A DNA stretch of 64,000 nt from Symsagittifera roscoffensis (lineage: Eukaryota > Xenacoelomorpha > Acoela > Convolutidae), in contig NC_087071.1 of NCBI RefSeq assembly GCF_963678635.1, forward strand, positions 31,794,141 to 31,858,140, in the 5' to 3' direction. Below are positions 1 through 12,602 of this stretch, piece after piece. Every line of letters starts with the position of its first letter. Within the stretch, counting starts at the first letter, position 1. Both the position numbers and the translations under genes were made by a program. The notes under the pieces are model-generated. The model was not told where the DNA came from, made no database searches, and saw only the letters and a list, made by a program, of their open reading frames with translations.

Positions 1-178
1 TTTTTATCTCATAACAAGTAAATATTGGGGCAAAAAACATTTTAAAAAATGAGTTAGTCGCCAAAAATTGATGTCGTAAGATATTACAAAGGGGTGGGAC
101 CCGTTGTGTGGCGAGGGGATCGAATCCCTGAGAAACGATAAAAGCGTCCGCGACCCCCCTCCCCTAAGTCCGCCCCTG
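1..178. mobile_element. Right part of a hAT-like MITE (family C), cut by the window edge
   Basis: The sequence ends in GTCCGCCCCTG, the same terminus as the complete copy at 669-1094. The preceding text (a GGGACCC block, then ATCGAATCCCTG) follows the same order as that copy. The left end lies outside the window. Target duplication cannot be checked. Confidence 0.7.
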
Positions 179-660
179 ATCCTTTTAATATTTTGCAATC
201 TGAGGGAGGGCTCCCGTAGTTTTATGCGCGCGGCTTCATCCCATTTCTCATTCACGCGAAGTTTCTTTAAATGCCAATTCAATGATCAAGACTTCCAGCG
301 CAATTTTGTGAAAAGAATCGACAAAGAAGTCATTCAAATCAAAACTATTAAAAGACTATAAATTTTTTTATTTGAATTCAGTGATTTTTGATTTGAAACC
401 CAGCTTTTTTGACGAAAATTTAATGGTCTCTGCAAGATTTCTGACTATGGTAAAATTACAGGAAATTGTCTCTTATAAGAATTTTGGCTTCAAGTCGGGA
501 ATCAATTGAGACTAAAAAAAATTTAAGCAAGTCTCAAAAGAATTTGGAAAATAGCCTGTTGAAAAAAGTTGCGTTTAGTGAATGAAATCCAGTCCAGTTA
601 AATAGGCCGTCCAACTCCTCGGTAATACCTGAAACAAAAATTATCGGCAAATTGCTGGCG
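179..660. other. AT-rich intergenic DNA
   Basis: I see no supported gene or repeat. Short open frames here lie partly in the neighbouring MITE and have no recognisable domain. Confidence 0.5.
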
Positions 661-668
661 CCATTGGT

Positions 669-1094
669 CAGGGGCGGATCTAGGATTTTCTCGAGGGGGG
701 CGTATTTTCAAAAAATTTTCCATCCAAAATTTTGACGACCTTTTTTTTAGGTCGACCAAATTGTTTTTTCGAGCTCTCCCAAAGCACTGTTTTGCCCCTT
801 TTATGGCAAAAGTTTCTGCGCCGCAGGCAAATTTTTGAAAAAACAGTCAAAAAAACCGTTTTTGGGCACTTTTTGAAAAATTTTGACAAAAAAACGCGTT
901 TTTTTTGGCGCGCGCTCCCCCTCAAAGTTAGTATACATTGGCGCCAAAGGCGCCTTTAGAAACATTTTAGGGTCGGTCGGCCAAAAATGGATTTCTGAAA
1001 AAGTATCAAAGGGGGGACCCTTTGGGTCGGCAGGGGGTCGAATCCCTGAGGGGAAGGGCGTCCAACCCCCCGCCCCCCCCTAAATCCGCCCCTG
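669..1094. mobile_element. Complete hAT-like MITE (family C) with 8-bp target duplication
   Basis: The element starts CAGGGGCGGATCTAGG and ends CCTAAATCCGCCCCTG, an inverted pair. It is flanked on both sides by CCATTGGT (661-668 and 1095-1102), a perfect 8-bp duplication. An 8-bp duplication plus CAGGGG ends is the hAT signature. At 426 bp it has no transposase, so it is non-autonomous. An internal hairpin built on GTCGACC around an A/T run is shared with the other copies. Confidence 0.88.
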
Positions 1095-1102
1095 CCATTG
1101 GT

Positions 1103-3539
1103 GATGGTTTTTATATATTGCTAGACCAAAAGGCACTAAGATTAACGCTAAATTTAAATAAAAGAAAATGAACATTTTTTATAGATTTTGACCATTTTAT
1201 TACTTTTCTATCGAGACCTAAGACATGGCTTTTATCAATGTGACAGATTTTAAATAAAAGCAAAGCTGGAGCAGATAAAGTTTGAAGCTATCCCGAAACG
1301 TTTTTTATCGCGTGGAATTTTCTTTGCCATAATGAAAACATTGTTAATTCACCTTTTAAATTTCGTCAAACAGCTGTGTTTCAAACTCTGTGACTTTTGG
1401 TAAGCTCATTGTTTCTGAGCACATTAATTAAGTTTTAATTTCCACAATATTGAAAATGTCTAAATACATTTTTTTCCATCAAAAAATTGGGAACCCGACT
1501 TGGATTTTCAGAATATGACGAAAAAGAAGAAAAACTGCGTTTTACACCAATAGTTTTGTGATAATTTTTGGTGCTTGTTGTGATCTGATCAGTTTTAACA
1601 GGAGCATACAATCGAGCCTTCAATTCCAAGGCAAGATTCTTCCAGAAGAAGCAGACAAAAGGCTGAGGTCAATGCTATCTCTCGAGTTAGAAGGAAAAAG
1701 ATTTTTAGTATTTATTTCACTGAAGTGAATGTTCTTCGCATATCATTCAAAGTTTTGGGAACAACTAATAAGACTTTTGAAAGGCACAAGGTAATCAACA
1801 CGAAAGAAAGAGATAGTAAACCGCTAGAAACTGTCATTCAAAACGTAGAAATGTAAACGTTGTAAATCGTCAAATTGTAAATAACACAGAAAGAAAATAC
1901 GTCCAATCAGACTGGTGTAAATACCCGTAGAGAGTGCTAGTCAGATATGCAGATTGCTGATCAGAATTAATGTATGGTGAGAAATTGGACAAAGCGAAAA
2001 ATATGACTACTCTGCGCTAATGTCACGACAATTTTTGATGAAGACGGAAAAAAGAAGAAGGAACTATTTATTATTGCTCTCGGAAACGAAAAACAAATTT
2101 GCCTAATATTCAAAACGACTCTACCAGCCCTACTAGCTTCCTGGAAAGCAACGTTCTACATTACTTGAAACCAAGAGACCCAGAGGTCCGTTTGTTTCCA
2201 GTGAATCAAGTGAATATACTGCGGTTCTCCAACGGATGGTATCATAAAGCGTGTTCATTTTTTGAGACCCTGAATATTCATTTTTTGTGACCCGGAAGAT
2301 CCTGAATAAAAAATGCTCGTAAATGATAGCCTCTGAAAAAATCGAATGGAAGTTGCACAAAAGAGCTGTCCAAACCACATTTTTTCAAGAACCGGTAGGT
2401 TTGTTGACTATACGAAATCTATTTCATCCGCAAAGAATGAGGTAGAAACAATTTTTAAAAAGTTCAAGAATTTATTCTTTTAGATTGGAAAAATCAAGAG
2501 ACAAAGAAAAATTACTCATATCGATGGCCTCTAAACCGCATTCAGCTGAAAGAAATGATGGTACCTGTAGATTTGTTAGCCTCATTTGAAGACAAACTCC
2601 TGAAATCGGACGGAAACCTCAAGAAAATTACAAACTATTACGAATATCGATCTATCATTCCTATTGTATTAACATTCCAAGAAAGAAAAGTCAATTAAAC
2701 TAGCTTTAGACTCAAAAACCATAAGCAAACAGAGTAACACGAACAAATACGAGATGCAAACAATATATGAGTAAGTGTATACGGTCGCAGTCAACTTATC
2801 TGAGAACTCTGTTGGAAATGTTTGGTCTACAAAACTGGATTGAAATAACCCTCATAGTCAATTAGTGCTTAAGGGTTTTACAAGTAAGCAATGCAATTTA
2901 CGCATCATGGGCAGCGATATAACGGAAACAAATCAAATTTTAACTGGTTTAGTTTGACTGGAGACTTACCCAACGAACTCCAACGCTCTAATGATACAAC
3001 CAATGAAATTACATCTTGCACAAATTGTTATCTCGTTGATATTTTAATTGCCTCCTGAGGAGAGATTTCTGAACATAAACTAATTGTGAATTAAACCAAA
3101 TCAATCTAAATATTCGCTGATGAATGGCTCAAATGTAAGTTGAAACCGTCTAGCTAGTGTTCAAGTTTACTGACACCGGAGTTACTCCTATTATCATTAA
3201 AACATTAACAATCAAAATCTTTTAAATTACAAGGAACAAGGAAAAAAATTGCTCATTTTTCGGTGCAACAAACAAATGTTTGAGAATCGAATCGAATCTA
3301 GCGTTTTTATGTAACCCAATAAGACCCCTTTTAAATATTAAATCGTTTTACCAGCGGAATGAAAATTAAACAAACGTGTTTGAACAGGTCAAAAAAACTG
3401 TATTTTATTGAATTCATTCGACTCGACGTCAAACTTCAAGCAAGAATCAAATCTGACTCATAAAACAACGGTCTACGGGCATCAAGATTTTTATTTCTTC
3501 ACGATGCACTGTACTAAACCAACATATTCGAAATGCTAG
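1103..3539. other. AT-rich stretch without a recognisable gene
   Basis: Only short open frames occur. It precedes a Gypsy RNase H fossil on the same strand, so part of it may be decayed upstream pol or gag. I cannot identify reverse transcriptase or protease motifs in it. Confidence 0.35.
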
Positions 3540-3956
3540 AAAGTAGTATGGGCAGTCGAACAATACATAATATATTTGTACGGCTCAGAGTTTAAAATTA
3601 AAACTGACCACAAAACCACACTATCTGCTCTTTCAAGAAACCGCTGCGTTAAAACATAACAAAGTAGATTAACTTGTTGGATAGGCAGACAACTACCTTT
3701 AAATTGTTCAATCAAACAGATAGCCAATGATATGAATTTCCCCGACTTAAAGCTTGGACTTGCATCGGAAAAAGCAATTCCCCGCTACAATTATGATGAG
3801 GAACTCGATGTGGCAAGCATTGTGAGAGTTTACGATGAGTTGAATTCGAATGAACGAAAATCATTTGTGATCCGTAATGCAGTAGCCTTCGAACTGAAAA
3901 ATTCCAAAATAGCTTTTTTACGTAACAACAATATAGCTACAATCCCTTATTCCTAA
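3540..3956 (+). pseudogene. Ty3/Gypsy RNase H fossil
   Basis: One plus-strand frame reads VVWAVEQY, then YLYGSEFKIKTDHK, then LSALSRNR, QSRLTCWIGRQLP and DMNFPDL, ending with a YNYDEE segment and VASIV. This is the order found at the end of Ty3/Gypsy reverse transcriptase-RNase H, including the TDHK catalytic Asp and the QSRLTRW-like motif. A TAA interrupts the frame before QSRLT, and another stop lies just upstream of VVWAVE. No integrase is recognisable downstream and no intact reverse transcriptase upstream. It is a dead remnant of an element that lay on the plus strand. Confidence 0.83.
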
Positions 3957-6415
3957 AATTTCACGCTTCAACTTTGTTATTTGATCACACGCAATCTGAT
4001 TTTTGTTCCTTTAATTGTGTTTCACTAAGTTTTTCTAAAATTGACTGAACATTTCTTTTTTTTTGAAAAACTCATTCCTTAACTTTATAACTGAAAAATT
4101 CTAGTTTCCCTGAGTGTAAAAGTTACAAATTTTACTTAAATCTGCATAGTTCTGTCATGGCCATCACATTAACCTTCAGTTTACTAAATAGTGATTTCAC
4201 TGAAACAAGAGAAAAGTCTTCAACAAATCTGACCTTACTAAAAAAACAGAAAAAACTTTCAATTGCCTGAAAAACTTCTGGACGCTACCTCATTATTTAA
4301 CAAAAAGTTACTAGTCCTTCTGACAGACAAAGATAGGCTGCAAAATCATTTGGTTAAGGTACTTTAAAGAAAAAGTTTCGGATTGAAGTTTCGAGGTCGA
4401 CGGATTGATGATTGTTGAACATAGACGAAAAATATTCGTATCTTCCGCTGTAAGGAACACAATGAGGAAAACAATTCATTAAATTTAACCTTACCACTTT
4501 GGTTTGAGAGTTTCAGCAGAGTATAAATGATGGCCTCACATATACAGACACAGGGCAAACTGTCCAAAATGCACAAACGCGTGTAAGAACCTCAACAATT
4601 TTCGAAGTCATAGATTCTTTGGAGAAAAAGTAAAAAATTTTAGATTGCTAAAAAGAAGACTGCGTCAAATTTGCAAATCCATTGAAGTTATCATACGAGT
4701 CTGAAGCTTACTTTTTTCTTTGCAATAATTTTCTTTCTTCTTTTTCAGCTAAAATTACTCTAAGAACGTCTACTAGCACAGTTTTTGTTTTGATAAAAAA
4801 AATTACCTTTACTTTCATTGAATTCCAAAATCCATTAGAGGCCATCACAGTTTTTGCTATATTAGCATAGAGATTTATTTATGCCGCAATTCCAAAAATA
4901 TTAGCTCAGTTTATTTAGAAACGGAGATCACAAATACACTGGATTACTATAATTTGTTATACACTCAAACTTGTATATTCTGTAGAAACGCGCTTTCACT
5001 ATCTATTAACGTTCAACCATCCAATCTACGTTCAACTTTTGGATTTTGGGATCTTACCCTTCATCTATCCAATCTTCAATAAAACGATTTCCTCTTGAAA
5101 ACCCTTTCGGCAGAAAACTGAAAACCATCTTGAAATCGTTGCCTTCAGATAACCTAATTGACAATTTAGACAAGGAAACGTCAATCATCTCGAAAGACCG
5201 AGCTATTAATTGGGGATCAGATGACTAAATTGATGAGGATTTAATAGACGAACTACTCTCCTAGAACAACAGAAATCCGCCGGAATAGGGATATGACTCA
5301 GACAATTACACATAAGCGACGTGCTGTCAGAGCAGTAGAATTCAATTTGAGAACCCTTTCGCGAAAAAAACGTTCTTGAGAAACTGATAATCGATCCAAC
5401 GGAACTCCACACTTCGAGTAACCGAAGGTCCAAATCATTAATTCATCAAAATCTATGTTCGAAGTAGTTGGATAAAAATCATCCATTATCCCAATGTCAT
5501 TTTCCGTAAAAAGAACCTTTATTTTCTTGGGCGATAAATCGTTTCTTTTTTGTCCTAACTTCCTTCTTGAAGCAGGTACGAAAATTCAGAAGAAAACCAG
5601 TTCCCAACCAGCAAACGCAATTAGGGTTCACACAACCCCAAAGGCCTTAATTCCTTGCTCATCGAGTTTAATCAAAGGAGTTGAAAGAAAGCCACAGGCC
5701 AGAATCAAACAGCAATCTGCACTACACCCAACGACGATAAAAACTCAACTAAAAGAGACATTGACGACAGCCTCAGAAACCCGCAAAAAACACCCAACCA
5801 GAGCCAAGAAACTTCAAACTCAGATTCCTTTACTGATTAGTTTAATTGAATTTTCCGGATGATTATGTAATTGGCGGTTGGGAGTAGTATCTTCCCGGTA
5901 GAAACATTGGATGGGAGAGACTTATAGCTGATGCATTTAAAAATTTCCAATCGTCGAGACCGAACAATGTTGACGTAAATTTAATTATAACAGAAAAATC
6001 TGACGTTTTTGAACTTGTTTAGACGATGCAAAACTGCTCGATTGCAATCACTTTGACCTGGTTAGTCGAACCCAATAGCATGAAGTCATCTCTGAGCTGC
6101 AAAACTAAACCGACTATTGCAGAGAGTTCTCTGATGGACCTGGAACTAAATCCCGGAAAAACTCCAGGGTTCGAGATCGCTGACTCCTCGGGTAAGATGA
6201 ACGTGACACAAACAACCCGTAACCGGTAAAAACAACCGGTAATTTTTTTGTTGATAGGTACTTTATAATTTATGTAGACCAAACTATTGGCATCTCGGCT
6301 TCCACCGAAACACGACAAGAAAACGCTCGGCAAGGATACTCCATAGACAAACAACTTCTGTTTCTAACCCTGCGAAAGCTGAAACTTCGGAAATTCCAAG
6401 TCGTCCAACTTGCAA
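3957..6415. other. AT-rich stretch, possibly decayed retroelement
   Basis: The longest frame is 5,494-5,862 (plus, 122 codons); it is Lys/Thr-rich with no recognised domain. Nothing else stands out. This could be decayed sequence downstream of the Gypsy fossil, but I see no integrase motif. Confidence 0.3.
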
Positions 6416-6423
6416 ACCCGGGA

Positions 6424-7361
6424 TGACCAAAAATACTAGTCATACAATTTCCATATATGGAAAAATGCTAGTCATACACTTTCCATACAATTCCATACGT
6501 ACAGAAAATTGCATGAAAGGTCTATGATTAGTATTTTTTCATATATGGAAATGTATGACTAGCATTTTTCCATAAACCAAAAATATTGATTTTTTACAAT
6601 TTAATTTCTCAAAATTATTTGGTTGTGTTCGTAACCGAACACAAATGACATAAACCTTGTTTACTCAAACGTAGTAGCCAAAGGCATAGGTAATTTAATA
6701 ATTAGAATTTTTAAATTACCAGACATTGATCAAGGCATACAAAACGTGTCATACAAAAGAAAGAAGAGTTTTAAGCGTTTTTGAAAAAAGTTATGAAGAG
6801 AAAAGAAAAAAATCCAAAATTAGTATATCCAGGACTACGTTATACACACAAAAAATTAAATTTTGCATGCAAAATTTTTTTTTTTCAAAAAATGTTTGTT
6901 TGAAAACGAAAATCAATTTGCGGTTGAAAAAAAAACACAAAAAAAAACTCAAAAAAATGCTAGTCATACAACTTCCATATATGGAAATTGTATGACTAGT
7001 GCTTTTTTTTCAGAAAAAAAAATTTAAAAAAGTCAAAGTTTTCAGTTGTAGCAACCCAAAAAACGCTTAAATGTTTTGCCAGCAGTTGAATTGATTGTTC
7101 AAAGCTTTTTTTCTCAAAAACTTTCTTGGAAAAAAATGCTAATCATACAATTTCCATATATGGAAATTGTATGATTAGCATTTTTTTCATACCATTTTTT
7201 TATGAAGAGATCCCAATTTCAATACCAAAACAACTATAAAATACCTTTGAAATTCGATTAAACTCATTTTGCAAAAATGTATGAAAAATGTATGACTAGC
7301 ATTTTTCCATAGACTAAGTGTATGAAATTGTATGATTAGCATTTTTGGTCTATGGAGGTCA
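6424..7361. mobile_element. Foldback element made of nested palindromes, with 8-bp target duplication
   Basis: The termini are TGACC and GGTCA. The flanks are ACCCGGGA at 6416-6423 and 7362-7369. Inside, a near-perfect palindrome of about 50 bp recurs around 6,955 and 7,132: ATGCTAGTCATACA, then TTTCCATATATGGAAA, then TGTATGACTAGCAT. Broken copies lie near 6,430-6,570 and 7,280-7,350. No protein is encoded; the short frame at 6,726 is low-complexity. Family unknown. Confidence 0.68.
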
Positions 7362-7369
7362 ACCCGGGA

Positions 7370-7924
7370 ATCTTACGGATCATTCAGTGACAGCACAGTC
7401 GGAAAACAAAAATTGCATAGCACACTGATCAACTGGATATTCCGTAAGAAAAGAATTAGCAAATTTTGATATCCCCGTCAAAAAATAGCCATATCCCAAG
7501 AGAACTGGACAAATTTCTTTTAGAAAAACATTATGAAAACTCAATATTTTCAGCTCTTAATTATTTTTTTCATGATAGTTTCCTGTAGCGCTCAGTACTA
7601 GACTGTAACATTTCTTGACTCTCTCAATAATCACTTTTTCAATCATTACAATTGTTTTCAATCATTATTATGCGACCCATTCCAGCAGAATTAGCCTCAA
7701 TTGTTCACTACTTTCACTGATTTTACGTTCACTTCTTTTAATTAGTCTGACAGTCATTGTCTGACCTTAGGTGTAATCCACTACGTTCGAGTGCTCATCT
7801 TCACGTCTCATCTATTGTTTTAGCCTTAAGTAATTCACTTATTTTAACGAAACTTTTTTTCTTTGAAGTAGTTTGGCTATAGCATAAGATGGTTTCATCA
7901 GAGAATGAACCTATTAGAACCCCG
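7370..7924. other. AT-rich intergenic DNA
   Basis: I see no gene or repeat that I can support here. Confidence 0.4.
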
Positions 7925-8699
7925 TACCCAGTATATTTTCTAAACCAGATCTGAAACAATCTTTTTCAGATCTAAATTTCAGATCTGAAATAGGTTGGGA
8001 AATGTTTAAATAACGCTTGGATACTTTAGGGATTGGTTGTTTCAGATCTATTTTCAGGTCTGAAATTTTCTTTTTCTTGGTTATTTCAGATCTGAAAAAA
8101 TCTTTTTCAGATCTGAAATTTAGTTTTTCTTGGTTATTTCAGATCTGCAAAATCAATGATTCTGACTCAGTTTTTGCTATTTTTGATTTTGCTTAGCTGC
8201 TGCTAGCTACTATCAGGTACTCAGCAAAGTCTCAAGTTGGAGACTGCCGAAATGTGTTTCCGCCAATCATGAGGAAAACATTGGAAACGCATAAATGACG
8301 CATGAAATTTAAAAATGTTGCAAGTCTTCTAACAGGTTTTGAAAATTTTTTAATACAGTTGAACCAGAAATTTAATTCAAAAAAACTGTTTGTCAAAAAA
8401 TACTCGGAAGTTTTTCGGACCGCTAGTTAATCTGAACATAATTGTGTATTGCAGAAATATCAAAAAAACTCCATTTTTTGCTCGAAATGCACAAATTATA
8501 ATTCAACAAAGGATTTATCAAATCTGATATCAGATCTGAAATTTTGTTTTTCAAGGTTATTTCAGATCTGAAATTTTCCATTTCAGATCTAAATTTCAGA
8601 TCTGAAATTTTTAAATTCTTATCAAGAATTTCAGATCTGAGAATTAACGTATGTAAGAATTAAAGAATTTCAGATCTTGCTAAGAAAATCCCCTGGGTA
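7925..8699. mobile_element. Foldback MITE packed with TTTCAGATCTGAAA palindromes, TA-flanked
   Basis: The ends are TACCCAGTATATTTTCTAA on the left and, inverted, TTAGCAAGATCT-side sequence ending CTGGGTA on the right. Both ends therefore give CCCAG/CTGGG next to TA, as in Tc1/mariner-type elements. About a dozen copies of the self-complementary motif TTTCAGATCTGAAA fill two clusters, 7,946-8,148 and 8,520-8,680, around a plain core. No coding frame is present. Confidence 0.6.
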
Positions 8700-8915
8700 A
8701 GGGACTGTTTGATTCCACAACCAGTCAATAGATATGAGAAGGTTTGAGAAACAAGCGCTCATTTATCTGTTTGACTATTACAAAGAAATTGGGTTTCTGA
8801 GTAATCAACTTATTTTTGCACCACGTGTCTGACAGAATCACTGGTTCATTTGACAAGACTTTCACAACTATCTAAATTCCAGGTTTTGTCAACAGTAGAC
8901 TTAATTTGATCATCG

Positions 8916-9019
8916 GGTGTAATTAAAATACAAATTATTTTAAGAAAACTATGAGAATCTCTAAAGGGGTGTAATTAAAATACAAATTATTTTAAGAAAA
9001 CTATGAAAATCTCTAAAGT
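8916..9019. repeat. Tandem duplication of a 52-bp unit (two copies)
   Basis: The unit starts GGTGTAATTAAAATAC and repeats once directly after itself with a single visible difference (ATGAGAATC against ATGAAAATC). Confidence 0.85.
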
Positions 9020-9954
9020 AAATACATTGATCTGGCAAGGATCTTGTAAGAATCTTATAAGAATTTGAGTTTGACGACTGTGATACATCGAGACTGTCTT
9101 TATTTCCTGACATTTATAGCTATCATTATTATGATTATTATGATTATCATTTGGTCCTTATTTCCCAAACTAGCCAGCTAAATGTAATGTTCAAAAAAAG
9201 AGTATTCAGATGAAACTCTACCGTGCCAGAGCATATTTGACAATTTTTAGCTATTTGCTCTCTTTATGCGACTTTTAGCACGGCTTGAGAATCGGAACAG
9301 CAATTTAAAGTCTTAAAAGATTCTTATAAGATTCATATAAGTTTTTGATTTGATTCTTAGAAGATGTAGGAATTTGGTAAAAAATCGCATTCACTCTTAC
9401 AATATATAAGATTTTTTATAAGATTTTGAATTTTAATAACACCCGTGTGAATTCGAAGTTTTTTCTAATGGTTACTTGGATTTTTTGAATTAAATTGGAC
9501 TTTGCTTGATTTTTTTAAATTTCTTTTGCCTGGAAAGCTTTAAAATATAAAGTATCGCTTTCATACTGCGTCGTTTGCTGAGCAAAAATAAAACTCTCAT
9601 TCACGTGAGTATTCGGGTGGAGGCTTAAATTTTCAAGTTATTTTTTTGATTTTTGTACTTGTCTAAGGGGCGTCTGCCAATTTTTTTTCCATCTGGTTAC
9701 GGATGATAATTCTTTTTTTTTCATCTCGCAATTGCCTTATCTAGCAGATGTCAATCAAAAGAAACTTCAAAAACGACAAATAGATTCAGTAAAACTTTTT
9801 TTCTGACGTGTTTTAAGAATTGTTTTTGAACTAGCGGCTTCAATTTTCTATCGTCTTGCTTCCCATGCAATGTTTGTGCTGTCTGCATGTCTGGCAAGTA
9901 CTTTGTTTTGCTACGTGTTTGTTTTTTATTAATAAATGGTAACGTACATTTTTT
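9020..9954. other. AT-rich intergenic DNA
   Basis: No supported gene. There are simple AT runs and a short ATTATGATT stutter near 9,130. Confidence 0.4.
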
Positions 9955-10055
9955 AAAACCGCGCGCTCTCCCTCGAAAATAACATATATTCGCTCCGTCG
10001 ACCGTAAAATTTTTGGCGCCATTATTTACTAATTTTGAAGGGGAGCACGCTTTTT
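9955..10055. mobile_element. Relic of the family C MITE, two inverted pieces
   Basis: CCGCGCGCTCTCCCTCGAAA followed by ATATATTCG matches the GGCGCGCGCTCCCCCTC segment of the copy at 669-1094. A second piece, GGCGCC then TTTTGAAGGGGAGC, lies in the opposite direction. No ends or target duplication remain. Confidence 0.45.
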
Positions 10056-10772
10056 CATGTTCTTACATTAAGATAACCGGAATTTTGGTTCCTGATGATA
10101 CTGTACGGTCCGAACTTGCTATAAATAACATGAGTATATAAATGCAAATACTCACACTTGATTGGATAACCACGAAATTTGAGGTATATTCTTCAAACAT
10201 GACTTTCAGATAAGGTCAACTTTTCCTTTTTGCCCGAAGAAGTTTTTTCGGTTTGTCCTCCCAAATCGTGAGCATTTTAATCTACTCTATTACAAACCGA
10301 AAAGAATGAACAGTTAAGTTTTATGTACTTCATTTTTAAAGAAAAGTTCAAAATTACGGTTTCGGTCAACCAATCAGGTGCCGGCATTCTTATTTCATTT
10401 TTTATAATTTGCTATTGTAAATTTAGGCCGTCTACATAAACACGCCCAGTTTATCGGCCAACCTTTTATTGTACGTTTTATAACAAAAAGAAAGAATTTG
10501 GACAGCCGAAACTAATTAAAAAAGGCACTTATTTCACATAAAACGTTGGCATGCATGAGCTAATATTTCAGACAGAAAGCATGTCTCAAAAACAGAACTT
10601 TGAATCTATGAACAAAACTACTCAAGATGAAAAGACTGTATTTCGTATCTTACTCAGCTCTGGTCTAGTCGTCTTGAAAATCTTGCCAAGATCTTGAAAA
10701 ATCTGAATGTTTTCTTGATGATGTCAAAGAATATTTTTTAAGAGTTCGGTCTTTTTAAGATATAAAACAGTC
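10056..10772. other. AT-rich intergenic DNA
   Basis: I see no gene, RNA or repeat that I can support. Confidence 0.4.
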
Positions 10773-10780
10773 AAAAATAG

Positions 10781-10991
10781 GGATCTACTTAACAATATCC
10801 CCCCCCCCCCCCCCAAGGTACCTAATTAAGAATCTCCACCCCTATAAATAAATACAGTAAAATAGCCTTGAGCTTTCTATTGAGAATTATATTTTTGCTG
10901 CATTCTGATTGGTTGAAAAATCGACCATTTTGACCTACTTAACAATCTCCCCCCTTTTTCTTGAAAAGGGTGGAGATTGTTAAGTAGATCC
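10781..10991. mobile_element. 211-bp MITE with GGATCTACTT ends and 8-bp target duplication
   Basis: Left end GGATCTACTTAACAAT, right end ATTGTTAAGTAGATCC, a perfect 16-bp inverted repeat. The flanks are AAAAATAG on both sides (10,773-10,780 and 10,992-10,999). A second internal copy of the end near 10,934 makes a strong hairpin with the right end. The GG start and 8-bp duplication would fit Merlin-like or hAT-like non-autonomous elements; I cannot decide. A C16-type homopolymer lies at about 10,799-10,814. Confidence 0.78.
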
Positions 10992-10999
10992 AAAAATAG

Positions 11000-12602
11000 A
11001 CTTACGTTCTCATTAACCTGCACCTGTATGATGGCTCTGCAGCTTACTACGTAAATTTGAATTTTCCTTAAACCTTGGAAAACTTATTTTTGGAACATGT
11101 TTTTGCAAGCTATCTCTTGTACCTTGTTGGTTGACCCCATTGAGAGTGTTCTCTCCATAGCTGACCATCCAAAGCTGTCGCCACAGTCTCTTTTTCTCAG
11201 CCCCCTTCCATAGACTCCGCACTTTTTCCACCCCAGGGGGACCTGTAGTCAAAATACGAAAAATAATTTGTGCACTGAATATCTTCAGAATGATACAGGT
11301 GTGGTAGTGTAAATGTCAAGGTATCTGGCTCTCAGTCAAAAATCTAGGTTCAAGTTCTCTCGTAAATTGATTAAATTAATGTTCAAAGAAGTGAAGTTTT
11401 TTTGGTGCAGTAAAACAAAAGAACATGGTTGGCTGTTTCAGTTCAAATCAAACAAGCCATAAAAAAACGAGAAGTTCCTCGAAGTTGGTTCTCAATTAAA
11501 AAAGTAAACGAAACTGAGCTGGTCTGATCAAAATTATTTCATGTTCCACTGCATCTTAGCACATACAGGATGTATTGAAAACACATTTTAAAAACCTTTT
11601 CTCACTTCACAAATGTTTTAAATTTACAATTGAGCTTGTTCGCCCCCTTAGTTTTGGCCCAAATGAATTGATCCGTTTTAAGAGTGTAATTTGGTTTAGA
11701 ATTCCGCCAAATAAATTGCACCATAAACTGCTGGTTAAAATTCGAACAATTGTCTTCACATTTATTTTTAGTCCAAAAATAACCGAAACTGCGAGAAACA
11801 GGTTTGAACGTTTTGTTTTGTTCATCTTATCCGATTATTTAACATCTGTGTCGAAGAAGCTGATACTATTTCTCAAAAAAATAATAAATTCAATAAGCCG
11901 CGAAAACATGCGTGAACAAAAACAATTCAACCTAATGAATTATATCATCAGAATTTTTGCTGCCTCTTGCCTCTTTGGAGAGGATTTATAGTTAATGCCA
12001 AATTGTTGGCAATATCGGTGACCTTGGGCAGTTTAATTGGTCAAAAACGATTGCCTTTTGGGTTGATTAATTTTGCGGAAGCGGTTTTCACATATGGAAA
12101 TCACGATAAGATGAAAGTAGAACAGGGGGGTTTTTCTCATGCGCGAAAGATCGAAGTAGCGAAAAACTTATGAGCTAAGGACCGAAAAAAAAATAGCCGA
12201 AAGTCAAATATTAAAATGAATCAATTACCGTTCAACTAAAAAACGTAAATGAAGCAATTTTATGCTTCTTTTATTAAGAAACCATTGAAATATAAAATTT
12301 GTTACAATTCGCCGGCGTTCAGTGACAATTTGAAAATTTTGCATAATTCTGCCTTTTTTCGGCCAGTATTCATTTTCAGTCCCTGGAAAGGTTCTTTTTT
12401 CTTTGAGACTTTCACGTTTTCTTGCCAAATTTTTGATCCCTGCGTTAACATCCTCCCCCCTCCCCCCACTGATTGCTTGATTTATATTGAAAAATTCTGC
12501 CAGGCAAAACTAATTTTTGCATTCAAATTTAGTTTGAGGCACAAATTTTGTCTATAAAACAAGCTTTTGCTTGCAATTTTTTCCATAAGGTTCAATTATA
12601 GA
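11000..12602. other. Intergenic DNA without a recognised gene
   Basis: A plus-strand frame at 11,575-11,991 (138 codons) and a minus frame at 11,013-11,252 are open, but neither has a domain I recognise. Splice context for either is weak. I make no functional call. Confidence 0.3.

Noticed and set aside
680-1083. Frames of 66-81 codons around 680-1083 on both strands
   Set aside because: They lie wholly within the family C MITE, which is non-coding in all copies.
8160-8520. A gene in the core of the AGATCT element
   Set aside because: No open frame of useful length and no domain; the core is plain AT-rich DNA.
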